A stretch of DNA of 64,000 bases, taken from the NCBI GenBank assembly GCA_026214975.1, contig CM047805.1:111099845-111163844 (forward strand). Direction: 5' to 3'. Below the pieces are notes generated by a model. That model ran no database searches, was not told the origin of the DNA, and was given only the letters and a program-made list of their open reading frames with translations. The position numbers and the translations under genes are program-made. Shown here piece after piece: positions 1 to 10,986 of this stretch (position 1 is the stretch's first letter; every line of letters begins with the position of its first letter). Source of the DNA: Gentiana macrophylla. Its lineage: Eukaryota > Streptophyta > Magnoliopsida > Gentianales > Gentianaceae.

Positions 1-1411
1 GAGATCTCTTTCGATCATATCTCGATAACGACGATATACCCGTGGTAGGTCAACCCCCGCTTTGGCTGGTGAGTTGGGTCCGAACAAGGGCTCTTCACCG
101 TCGTTATAATATGGGAGGCAATTCCGACTTGATTTTTGATGTGGGAATAGTTTTTAAATTAATTCACTTAATTAATTTTAGTTTAATTATGGTATCATCT
201 ACTATGTGCATATTACTAGTATATCATATAAAGTAAAACATACACAACATTCCGTGCACAAAATAAACGGTATGATCATGGACTTTTTTTAGGTGCGGTT
301 TCGAATACAAACTGACGAAACCGCGGGTCACAAACTAAGGGTATCTGCAACCGTCAATAGGATCTTTATTGCTGTACGCCAATGGGTTCTTTATCTCTCC
401 TTGGTCTTCAACTTCTTGCTCCATTCTTGTTACATAATAAATAATTACACCCCGCCACACAGGGGAGCTAAGGAATGAGATAAATGCAAAAAAGTAAACT
501 AGGTCACGTTCTTCATGCTTGGCATAGGACAATTTTTCAAAAACCAACATAAAGAAAACATTCTCATCTATCCTATTGGTCGAGTCCATGATCAATCGGG
601 GTCCATATAATCACATTATATCTACATCTAATCCATACAATTTTATCTGATGAAAAAAGATTAAATTCTAATTTTAACTACTCATGCGTCTTTATTTTAT
701 CACATCAAATAATTAAATAACATTTAATTAATTATATGACATCATCGAAATTTAAAATTAACATTTAATTTTTAATCGAATTTAATTTCAATTAAATTTG
801 AACTTTTCAAAATAAATTAAAATTATAAAGTCTCCTATTTGTTTCCTTTCCAAAACCAAAATTGGCTTAGCCTGGCCACTTTCCAAAATCAAAATTTTGG
901 AAGTGGCCTAGGCCTAGGCCTTTTACAAATCAAATATTTGAAAAGGGCCTAAGCCTATTCCAAATCAAATATTTGGAAAGGCCAGGTTTAGGCCTGACCA
1001 CTTTCCAAAATCAATATTTTTGAAGTGGCCTAGGCCCAGGCCTTTTACAAATCAAATATTTGAAAAGGATCTAGGCCTATTCCAAATCAAAATTTGGAAA
1101 GGCCAACATGCCATATGGTTTCCCAATTGCCCAAACTATTTGAACCATTGGTTGGTCATATGACATAACTAAACAAACGAGATATCTATGCACAATAAAT
1201 ATCACAAAAGCTAAAAAAAAGGTCGATCTCCCCATTGGAAAGAAGGACGACGGACGGACGGCGACAATAGGGCCACCACCGCCCGCCGCCGCTTGATCGG
1301 CGAGCCCCATAAACACTTTTTTTGTGTTTCAACGTCTCGTGATTTAAATCTTGCATCTATTGATTAAATACTACGCATTTAAATTATGCTTATTGCTTAA
1401 GCTCGAAGTCA
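1..1411 (-). mobile_element. Internal leader of an Angela/TAR-type Ty1/copia element (partial)
   Basis: This stretch lies directly inside the primer binding site of the 1.8 kb LTR at 1426-3235, so it is the 5' internal part of the same minus-strand element, which continues beyond the left edge of the window. I see no gag motif in any frame. The short open frames at 1077-1316 and 335-595 are not recognisable. The first bases inside the primer site are a typical untranslated leader. A six-hairpin array occupies 871-1108. The element may be a non-autonomous or decayed member, or gag may start further left. Confidence 0.6.
871..1108. repeat. Tandem pair of three-hairpin palindrome units
   Basis: Two copies (871-992 and 993-1108) of a ~120 bp unit. 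Each unit holds three short inverted repeats in the same order: CCACTTTCCAAAAT/ATTTTGGAAGTGG, TTTTACAAAT/ATTTGAAAA and TTCCAAAT/ATTTGGAA. GGCCTAGGCC-like self-complementary boxes separate them. A weaker single hairpin precedes the array at 849-866. The array sits about 300-550 nt inside the primer site of the Angela-type element. Inference: structured leader RNA, possibly for packaging or dimerisation. Confidence 0.8.
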
Positions 1412-1424
1412 GTCTCTGATACCA
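1412..1424 (-). promoter_or_regulatory. Primer binding site, tRNA-Met type
   Basis: On the minus strand this reads TGGTATCAGAGAC, matching the usual TGGTATCAGAGC initiator-tRNA-Met primer site of Ty1/copia elements. It lies one base from the LTR end at 1426. It fixes the element's orientation as minus strand and marks 1426-3235 as the 5' LTR. Confidence 0.85.
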
Positions 1425-1425
1425 C

Positions 1426-3235
1426 TGTTAGGAAATCACTAGTTTAACGCAGCGGAATTTAAAATTTAATTTCCTTTTTCTAGATCGTTCTTCGTTTAAT
1501 GCAATAAACACGTTAAGTAGTTTGACGGTTATACCTTGATGATCTACTAGATCGTCGCTTTGACCGTCAACGGAGAGTAGTTCAGTGCGCAAGCCGTCCA
1601 CGCGTCCGGCCTCTATCGCTAATCCACACGAACCGCTTGCCGGAATCCTCCTTGGATTTCTATCGGAAAAACTCCGGTTGCTAAACCGGCCCTTTTCTTC
1701 CCTCACAAACTCACTATGGACTGCTCTCAATTTTACACAAGAACTATGAACTCTTGCAATTGTGATGTACAAAAGAGTTTGACACCCACTTCCTTTATAT
1801 AAAGGAAGTGGCGCCCCAAAGTTGTGTGGAGGAGAAGAAAACCTTTTCCCAAAAAAATAAGGAAAATCAACTAGATTGATTTATCTCTTTAATTATAATT
1901 TGCCAATATCATATATTGATTATAATTATCTTATTACCATAAATCTATTTTTTTTTCAAAATCAATTAATATCTTATATTAATATTATGGCAATCTTATT
2001 AATTAAATTGCACAATCCAAGTGTATCCTTATACCCTAGATGTGGCGCCCCATATACCAATTAATTGGCTTCCGGAATATTCTTTAATTAATATCTTGTA
2101 TTTTATTTATTCATAATAAATAAATACCACCATATTAATTTACCACTATAACATTTATAGTCTAGAGATAAACTTTCCTTATTTGGTTATCAACTATAAC
2201 CTCATTTTAATCCGACTCGATGTTCATAAGTGTGTGACCCGATAGGCTTCCGAATATGTTGGCCGTAGACACAAAGTGCAATTTACTAAAATGCCTTTCA
2301 TACCTAACGATCATGGGATAGCGTCTAGCAAAACACCGTGACCCCCAATTATCGGAAGAGTCAAAAGCAATGACTACTACCTTTCATGTGAAGCAGTTAC
2401 CGTGTAACTTACAATCCTATCGCTGTAATAATATCCCCACGATCGTATCTCGAGTGTCGATACATTAACGATCGTATCTTATAATCTGGATAACATGCTC
2501 TCTCGGAATAACACATTTACTCCCACTTTGCAAAGATTCTCGAGAGCTAGACATTCCTTATAAGAAGACCATTTCGGATATTCGATCCCAATCATAGGAT
2601 ACGCGATTCCCGGACGACCAATCATGTATACTCCACATGCTTCAATATCATACCCAATCATTACCGCGTGATCGCTCCGTGGTTAGGAGAAATCTCAATA
2701 GTGTCAAAGCATAACAATCCACACCGTGATGCCATGAAGATTCCGGTCAAAATGATAATTACACAACCGCCACATAGTGTGACACTTGACACTTAATGTA
2801 AGTGAGTCAGTCTAACGTATGCATTCTCTAATACACGTCCACGTACAGTCCAAGTGTCTCTACACTTCGATAGACGAGATCTATCCCTACCTTCTAAAGG
2901 ATATAAGACATCCAATACGTGCTAGTCTGATTATGCTATCAATGTCCCATTTAATAATACATAAGACTAGAGACATTTAAGTACCAATCTTGTTATAGTG
3001 ATTAGAGATCTCATCAACCATAATCACTATCATGGTTTCTCTATCACAGATTGACACTAGGGACGTTACTATATATATATATATACAACAAATAATATGA
3101 AGATAAACATTATATAATAACATAAGTGCTTTTATTAATCATAATAAAGTTATTACATGAACTAAATAGACTGTAAATGACCCGACCCGGTCGGATCCGG
3201 TCCAACCCGATTGGGTTTAGGACACATTTCCAACA
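1426..3235 (-). mobile_element. 5' LTR of Angela/TAR-type Ty1/copia retrotransposon
   Basis: The LTR begins TGTTAGGAAAT and ends ATTTCCAACA on the plus strand, giving a near-perfect terminal inverted repeat, and is 1810 bp long. A long LTR opening TGTTGGAAATGTGTCCTA, with a T/A-rich first quarter, is characteristic of the Angela/BARE-1 group, whose LTRs are about 1.8 kb. The primer site abuts at 1412-1424. A TATA-centred palindrome at 1786-1811 lies where the promoter is expected, about 1.4 kb from the LTR 5' end. The five bases outside (3236-3240, AATAA) are the candidate target duplication; the partner lies outside the window. Confidence 0.8.
1786..1811. promoter_or_regulatory. Perfect 26 bp palindrome centred on a TATA box
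   Basis: CCACTTCCTTTAT is followed immediately by its exact reverse complement, with TTTATATAAA in the middle. It lies in the Angela-type LTR at the expected promoter position. A perfectly symmetric TATA region could support initiation in both directions or bind a dimeric factor (inference). Confidence 0.6.
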
Positions 3236-3413
3236 AATAAAAGGGTGGCTCCGATACCATGTAGAAAATACTAGCCCAAACTCATATAAGAGAAGGGGTC
3301 TCATCCCCAAAACCTAGGTTATGAGATGAGGGAAATCCATCTCTTACTATGGTGGGTTACACAATCACAAGTTCCCAATGTGGGATACTTTTAACACTAA
3401 TGAACCTTCTACA
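3236..3413 (-). mobile_element. TRIM-like element end: 154 bp LTR plus primer site, interrupted
   Basis: 3260-3413 starts TGTAGAAAATA and ends CCTTCTACA, so it has a TGTAGAA/TTCTACA inverted repeat, and is only 154 bp. Directly adjacent at 3247-3259 the minus strand reads TGGTATCGGAGCC, a tRNA-Met primer site with one change. A very short LTR plus primer site is the signature of a terminal-repeat retrotransposon in miniature. Its internal part is cut after 11 bp by the Angela-type LTR, so the Angela element inserted into it. The rest lies beyond the left edge of the window. Confidence 0.6.
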
Positions 3414-3581
3414 ACAGGAACAATGGAGCTAGACACACCAATTGATCTCTGAAACTCAGAAGTAGAATCTGGACATTTAATTTCATTAGTTACACAACCA
3501 CCAGCGTGCCTATTTGCACGTGGGATGGAATTGTTTAAGTCAATACCAGGCCTAGGCCTGGCATTGCCCTTAGTTCGCATT
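3414..3581 (-). pseudogene. Possible host exon fragment, unrecognised protein
   Basis: On the minus strand an AG acceptor after a T-rich stretch at about 3582 opens an in-frame stretch of some 56 codons with coding-like composition (KRMRTKGNARPRPGIDLN near its start). It runs into the TRIM-like LTR, where reading continues to a stop. The frame is cut by the insertion, so this looks like the broken 3' part of a gene. I do not recognise the protein. It may be the same gene as the possible exon at 13338-13520, split by the 8.3 kb element. Confidence 0.3.
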
Positions 3582-4985
3582 CTTTTGAAAGAGGCGAAAA
3601 AACAAGGCACGTATAATATTACCATGAGACACAATCAACTATTCCAAACAAACCCAAACTACTATGACTACGACACAACACCAACACAAGCCTAACTACA
3701 TGAAAGATGGAAAACAATCAAAAAATAATAGCTGATAATCTAAGAAAAACACACTTGAGAGCCCGCAGCCAAACTTTTCCCCGAACCAAACGCGCCATCA
3801 ACTCCAGCCATAATAACTCTTCTGAATCAATAAGAAAAAACAAGAGTAAGTGAATGCAGCAAAACAGACAAAGGCCAAACAGAGCAGGGCACCGGAAAAA
3901 ATGCAGCCTCCACTGAAAAAATAAACAGCCCGGAAGGTACGTAAAGACCAACATAGCAACACTTCTAAACAAAAACAACCCACAACATAACAGACATAGT
4001 AACAACAAACAATGAAAAAGAAAGAGCACAACCAACACTTTATCTAATTTTTCAAAAAGTTCAACAGAAAAACCAATTTGCAGACATTTGAATGACAGTA
4101 AAGCACATAGTCCCATTCACATGTTACTAAACAACAAAGCAATCTCAGTAAACCTAACTAAGAAGTACATACACACACTGACTTATAGGACTTAAAAAAA
4201 CACACTTATTAACAAGCACAATAAGAATAACCTTCCTACCCCGGAAGACACAATTTTCATTTTATTTCCACAATCAGCTGGACACATTTCTACAACCAAT
4301 CAAACATCTTTGAATATGGATAATGACAAAGTGAACACACACCCAAAACATGCATTAAACATATTAAATTGCCTAAATAGAATCTAATAGATGACACTGA
4401 ATATCTAACAACGAATAATACAGACATAGGCTCATAACATTAAACACCCTTTCCAGACGTAGCGCCAACAACTATTTAAGTATACCATTAAGAACATAAA
4501 GAACAGCGGGCCAGGTCACAGCAGTTCATTTTAATGCTTGTATCAGCAGAACATTAAAAAACACAATACCCTAAATCACATTTCAGTCCTGACTAATACA
4601 ATGGCTCATACCACCTCAGATTAATACACACGACACCAAGCAACAAATACAACCACAACCACATACCTATTATGAATTCTTAACTTAGAAGTAAATTCCC
4701 CCAAACATACCAGCAAGAACTTTTTTAATCTGAATCACCCAGCAAGCTGCTGACTTTTACTTGTAAAACCCAACTCAAGAGCAGCGTGGAATGAGATAAC
4801 TCAAAGAAATGATAGTCATACTTAAATAGAAATTATTTATGGTCCTAGAAAAAGGAATTTTAAAAAAAAGTACTATTCAATTTAAAATCAATAAAACTTG
4901 TACGAACATCCCCATTTTTCTTCACAGCAAACAACATGTATCATTGAACCTACACAAATCTGTCATTTCTCGCCAAGTTCTTGTT
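3582..4985 (-). other. Intron-like DNA, no gene seen
   Basis: The minus strand is T-rich with hydrophobic, low-complexity open frames (for example 3718-4116) that have no recognisable motif. This fits intron sequence of a minus-strand gene. No repeat or RNA gene is visible. Confidence 0.35.
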
Positions 4986-4990
4986 GGGCT

Positions 4991-7312
4991 TGTAACGCCC
5001 CGCTCCCAGATACCGAGCCCTTATCCGGAAGAGAACGTTCGGCGCGTATAACGTTAAATAAATCTAAAATTATACGCCAGCCTCTACGTCGTCGTATCAA
5101 AAATAAAGCAACGGAAGTCCAAAAGACTCGGGTAAAAACCATAAATGCTACTAGAATAGAAAACAAACCGTCTAGGGGTAAAAAGGAAAAGCTTACAACA
5201 ACGGTAACAAGCTTACAACGTACGATGTCCCAAAGAGGAGATACAAAGCTAGTCTTACAAACTTGAAATAAAAGTACAACAAGCTTATAAGAGAATCTAC
5301 AAGATAAACCGTACAACCTTTAAAGAGAAAAGTGAAGGAAAACATCAGAGTGACTTCAACGCCATCAAAACGTCATTGAACTCCTCGACGAGCTCAAGGC
5401 TAACTGATCAACTGTTTCGTCTTCTCACCCCAAACACATAGAAAAATATGCATTCGAGGTAAGTACAACGTACTCGGAAGAAAGAGAAGCTATGATATCA
5501 ACTATAGTTTATAAAGAAAAGATAATTATTTAATTAGTTACTTAAGTGAGACCGACTCAATCTAGGGTTCACTTCATGCTCATCAACATGTTGTGACTAA
5601 GCTGTTTCTAGCTTAACCTATCTATGTTACAACCGCACTCAAGGGCACTACGCGCATCCCCTCAAAGTGAGTCCTCTCTGTACTTAGGGTCTTTGACCTC
5701 TGAGAGTTCTTCCACCTTGGGAACACTCTTTTGCAACATATTAGTGGATCACACCAATACCCACGAAGTCTAGAAAAGGTAGACTCCGATAGCACGCACA
5801 CCTCGTGAGTCCCTCCGCACTTAGGGTCTTTTTGACTCACGAAGTTCTTCCACCTTGAGAGGTAGCACATGCATCGCGATTTAGCCTGGTGCCTAGCCAA
5901 GAGAGACATGTTGTTTAATCTTTTACTAGTCACATACGTAGTTTATTAAGTTATTAACTAGCTTGACCTAAGTGTTTTCAAATAATCTCCTCACACATAC
6001 TACTCTCTTCCTAGACCACTAGACACGGACAAGTCCTAGCACATACAGACATTGATGAATCCTAATTCATCAAAGCACAAGCCTATCATGATCTTCCGAC
6101 GGATCCGAACTTCAACTCCCTTTAAGAGTACATTCGGTGTTTTAACTGAACGAATCAGAAGCTCAATTCAGGCTTGTCTATGTTTATACCATATTAACAT
6201 ATTATATATATAAAGGTTTCATGAAGATAAATCATGTTTATAAGGCTGAACAACAACCCACAAAGAAAGAAGGACAAAACAAGCTAGACGCCCGTTTAAG
6301 CCCCTGGACGCCCGTCTGAATCTTACTGAACGCCCGTCCAAAGCTGGACGCCCGTCCACTATACCCAGATGCCCGTCCACCTAACGATTTCAATCTCGAA
6401 TGTAAAAATAGCACGCCAGGCGCCCGTCCGGTTAAGCCAGACGCCCGTCTGAGACACAACCTAAGCAGACGCCCGTCCACCTGGATTCGACCAAAACCCT
6501 AATATCAACACCATGCGATTTCCAGATCGTATTTCAACCAAAACAGCAGCAAATTAACACGGTAAGCACATAAAATCTTCATCAAAAGACACCATACACT
6601 CTATAGACATTAACCAATGCAACCCTCATCCCTCTAACACCAAAACTTCTTGAGAAAAGATCTAATCCTTACAACTAAGAATTGAAATCATAGGAATAGC
6701 TTTTCTTACCTAATGCACCAGAAAAAGTCGATCAAAAACTCGGCAAAAAGCCTCGCCGCTATGCCACTCAACAGAATACCAAACGATGCATGATCCACAA
6801 CGGTTCCAAAACTTGCTCTTGCTCTAAAAACGACCAACTCTTTCTCTTGGAATTGTGAAAAAACTCTTGGCTCTCTTTTTCTTTCTCACAAAGTCGCACA
6901 ATAGGTAATGGGGAGGGGCTGAAACTGAAGAAGGGAGTAATTAGTGATAAACTCCTTTTTACAACCTAACTCCTCCTTAAACCCGTTTTCCCTAATTACC
7001 CTTGCTTTAAAACAAAAACTGATTTTCCTTTTAATTATAGATATAAGACTCGAAATATATATATAAAACGTCCAAAAATATAACTCCGAATAAAAGAAGC
7101 AAACCGAACCTAATATTTCGTTTTCGCAAAAAGACACGTCTGCCCTTTCGAAAATCGGAATATCACATAACCCCAAAAATTCTTTTAAATTTAGGTTTCG
7201 AATATATATACATATATATAAATATACTTCAAATCGTTTAATTAAATAACCCGAAAAACCTGAATTTGTTAAAAGACTCTTTTACCCTTTTCTGAAAAGT
7301 CGGGATGTTACA
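4991..7312 (-). repeat. 3' LTR of the Tekay-like element
   Basis: 2322 bp, TGTAACGCC...TGTTACA. It holds a cluster of eight GGACGCCCGTCC-type motifs (6285-6482). On the minus strand TTATAAAC (about 6236-6244) and a TTTATATATATAA box (about 6203-6215) follow, a plausible promoter. It differs from its partner at 10987-13332 by scattered small indels, many at CAG/CTG, and by one motif unit. Confidence 0.85.
6285..6482. repeat. Cluster of eight GGACGCCCGTCC-type near-palindromes
   Basis: Eight copies of a 12-13 bp motif (GGACG-CC-CGTCC with variants such as AGACGCCCGTCTG and GAACGCCCGTCCA), about 14-50 bp apart. Each is a 5 bp inverted repeat around a 2 bp centre. The cluster lies within about 50 bp of a TATA-like TTATAAAC. 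Similar clusters occur at 12286-12508, 18415-18600, 22514-22722, 29766-29985, 31236-31405, 39845-40045 and 41336-41505. Confidence 0.85.
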
Positions 7313-7325
7313 TTCTTCCCCCCTT
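7313..7325 (-). promoter_or_regulatory. Polypurine tract of the Tekay-like element
   Basis: The minus strand reads AAGGGGGGAAGAA directly before the TGTTACA... LTR terminus-proximal sequence. It is the expected plus-strand primer for reverse transcription and marks 4991-7312 as the 3' LTR. Confidence 0.8.
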
Positions 7326-10300
7326 AAAGAAGTTTCGTCCTCGAAACTTGCAAGAACCAACACCACTCTCAACTTAGTTACCCGTTTGCCTACCTTCTAG
7401 TTCACTTCCAAAAAAAACAAATCAATGTTATCTCCAACTGATTAAACCTTAGTATTCTCGTCATCAAGTCTTCAGCGCGTCCATCACACTAATCTAGTAC
7501 TGCAGACCCAAGCACCACTCTATCTTATTCACACACAAAACATCTACCTTATACTCAACTCTACTAACCTAACTTCTTAAACTCCTCCTATAACACTTTG
7601 TCCCAAAAGTCATGCCAATCCTCTAGTTAACATGTAGTATTCTTCCAGGTTCTTTGTCCATTCATCACCCTTACAGAAGTTTCCCGACTTACACAAAAGT
7701 TACTCTGATCTATACATTCGCCTTACCCTCAAGAAACTAACTATTAACTTGAGGAACTTCAATTCGCCTTGTTATCAATTCAGCACTAAACCATCTATAA
7801 CACACCCAAACCATAGACAAACTTCAATCTTTACTAGTCTCCAAAAAGGTAACCATATAAACATCTTCTACCAACCTAACCTTATAAGGCTTTCCTATAG
7901 ACAAGAAAACGACTTTCGGCAGTGAGTTTATCAAAGCAACCATAATTTTATAGTCCAACGAGAATATTGGAGTTGTGAAAGAGTTTATTTTTAAACGACA
8001 CATCTATAGGAACAAAGTTTTAAACTTGTCCTCACTTTGATTCCAGAAGAAAGGTAAGAATGGTTATGCAAATATTTTCGAAAATTTGAAACTACTAAGG
8101 GAAATAGCAATTAGGAAAATCTTGAGATGTGTAACACAAGATGAAGACGGATTGAACTTGGTTCACATGCATATAATAAAACATTTGTTTAGATAATGCA
8201 AATTGGATGATGTATAAAATTTGTCTATATGAGGGTACTTGTGATAAGTCACTAAAAACCAAAGTACTCTGACTAAGACATTTATCACAGTCAGAGGTCA
8301 TTCTACAAAATCCAGATTGAAACCTTTTCCTTTCTCTTGAAGTAATTGGTATGAATGAATGCAAAAGAAAGACAAACTTGTTATTAAAGAGTTCAATAGA
8401 AAGGTCTAGAAGTAGAAGAAGTTTCAAATATTATTCAAATATGTACATATACATATATAGAATATATATATAAAAATTTGAAGACGAATAATATTCTCTC
8501 GAAAGATTTCATGCTGAAGGTCCAAGTAAATTGGTGAAATGTTGCGAAAGGGGTCATGAATGATAACGTGGAAAAGAAAGCAAAAGAATCCAGGAAGTGC
8601 ATATTCTATTTCTTTCAACAACCGTTGCAGTTAAGATGTTGTTTTTTTGAAAGCGGGGAAACATCTTCTCCAAAGGTTCAAAGATAAAGGTAAACCGGAG
8701 AAGTGCTTCGTGAAGAAATTATAAGTAACGACTGAGTAAAGAAAACACATGAGTTTTGATAGTGCATGTTTTTGTGTCGTTCAAAGATTAACACAATAAG
8801 GACTATTGTGATATTGTTAAAAGGTTTTGAATCGAAGGTGAAAGTGTTCAAAGGATAAGGACAACCCTTTGTTTTTAAAATAAAAATCAAAAAGTCATTT
8901 CTTCCAATTTGAAGAAAGAAGGTTTAGAATAAAACAAAACAGCTTAACACCTGTAGTAAATTTTTTTGTCGAGGAAAACTCTTAACAAAATAAGTTGCAT
9001 GCTAAAATCCTTTATCAAAGGTAGCTTTAAAGACGTGCATGAGTTGTAAAGGAGGTTCAACTACTCGCTTATTCAAAAACAAGAATTTCATAAGGGAGTA
9101 AAAGATGTAGTACCTTGAAAGTAATTATCGATAGAACTTTTGAACATATGTACATTTATAATTTTCTAAAAGTAGTCTGGAGCTATTAAATGACACTTTG
9201 GTAAGAAATGGATGTTCATGTATTCTTACCGGAAGACAAAAAGGATATGTAATTAAGATGGACGTCTTGAGAAAGTTTGATCTTTCAACCGGTTATCGGA
9301 AAGGTATAAAAAAAATTCTAATAAAAGAGTTGAGTCTTTAAACAAAAGATTTTCTGCACTAAAACATCTTGTAGGGAATGCATTGAAGGAACCAAGGTGT
9401 ATTGACCCGAATCTATTAAACATGATGCAAAGAAATGATATGCAGCTGTCAGTTCAAAATGGCTCGAAGGGTGAGAAAATCATTTCCTTAAATCAATTAT
9501 TTGACACTATGAAAACATCTTCATAAAAAAAACATCAAAGTATGCGCACACTTGAAAAATAAAACTTCGCCATGGAAGAACTCTTACCGAGTTCAAAAGT
9601 TTCAAACGGATGATCCAGCTACCACATTGGTCACAAATAGTATGCAAGGGGAAAAACATTTGAAATTAGAGGTAACTAAGTGTGAATCCAAATGATTATA
9701 AAAAGTACCTCGTTAAAGAAAACATGGGATTGGAAAGTCACCATGTAAGTGTTTCTTGTCACAAAAGGGTATTAAATCTACAACACTTAATATCTACTCA
9801 CTAAACTTCTTATTTTGGATAACAAGTAAGTTAGGGTCTTATGCTTCAAAGCCTTCCCAACACACACTACCCCACACCTAAACTTCCAAGGTGAAAGAAT
9901 GTTGTATGGCCTTTCATGAACAAGTACTTAAAAGGGTTTTAAGAGTTTAAGTACATACATCAACCATGAAATGATTGACTTGCACAAAGTAACCCAAATT
10001 AATTTTGAACAAGATGTAAAAGAAAAGTTGTAGGTATACAAGCTTTACATATGCTACACAAAATTCAGAATTTATGGAAAAGCATAAGTTGGTTAAAAAT
10101 AATTATTTTAGTCAAGCTCTTTAAGCTGTCAAAACTTTCAGAAATTTAAAATCTGCATTAATTTGCAGATTGAACTCAAACTAGAAAGAATTAGCACTTG
10201 ACTCCAAAACAAAAATTGCAGATCAGAGAGTTTTCTACAACATATCAAAAATTCAAGTCATTTGAAGATGTTTAGCTTATTCAAAACAGACTCATAAGTA

Positions 10301-10965
10301 AGAGTACCGCTGCAGAATTTTCTGAACATAGTACTCCTCCTTGTTAAACATTTTATGAACAATCCATATTGAAAACTAAGTTGATGCCAAAATAGAAAAT
10401 GTAGATAAGACAATCTTCTAAGTGACTGCAAATTTACAGAATTTTTTTGAAACCTCAGAAGTGATATTAAAGACATAGAAACGTGAACAAAATCGGTTAC
10501 TCGTTTTGCATAACACTAAAATATAAAATAAAAGAAATGATTAAATCAAAATGTCGCAATAAGAAAACTTTAAATCCTCCAAGAAAAGAGCAAAAGAGGA
10601 AAAGTCTAGAAGCTCCAAAAGAAGAGAAGGGTTCTGCTGAAGATCATAGAAAGTACAAACTAGAGGGCATCACATAAAGGATGTGAGCACAGAACTCAAA
10701 CTAACCTTTGCCTCGGAAGACTCTTCACTGGTCTAGTGAAACTTAACCAAGGTCTAAAGATTCTTAGTTTTACGATTTACCACCAAGAACAAAAAGAGGT
10801 CAGAAAGGTTCTAAAAGATCTAAGATACCTTATCTTAAAACAAAAGTTTAGGTCAGCAAAGAAACTTCTACGAATTCCTGCCATTCGGAAAGATCAAAGA
10901 AGTCAGAATGGTTACTAAGCAGTCTTAAAGGTCTTATCTTAAAAAGGAAGCCTAGAAAGCGAGGG
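7326..10965 (-). mobile_element. Interior of the Tekay-like element, no recognisable coding
   Basis: About 3.6 kb between the polypurine tract and primer site. I looked on both strands for zinc knuckles, DTG/DSG protease, YxDD reverse transcriptase and integrase motifs and found none. The longest open frames (8095-8427 minus, about 110 codons) are not recognisable. Only the last bases before the polypurine tract resemble the end of a chromovirus pol. The interior appears to be replaced by unrelated non-coding DNA. Confidence 0.6.
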
Positions 10966-10982
10966 CGCTTCTCTCGATACCA
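10966..10982 (-). promoter_or_regulatory. Primer binding site (tRNA-Met-like) of the Tekay-like element
   Basis: The minus strand reads TTGGTATCGAGAGAAGCG just inside the right LTR. It resembles TGGTATCAGAG with CAG read as CGAG. The same change distinguishes duplicated copies elsewhere in the window, so it may be a sequencing error. Confidence 0.6.
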
Positions 10983-10986
10983 AGCT

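Noticed and set aside
3546..3561. CCAGGCCTAGGCCTGG palindrome
   Set aside because: Perfect but short (16 bp), inside a coding-like segment; not enough to claim a site.
3718..4116. 132-codon hydrophobic minus-strand frame
   Set aside because: Low-complexity Leu/Phe/Cys text from a T-rich strand; fits intron DNA better than a membrane protein.
6285..6482. CRISPR-like array
   Set aside because: Short irregularly spaced palindromes, no constant repeat/spacer length, in plant LTRs; these are regulatory-type motif clusters.
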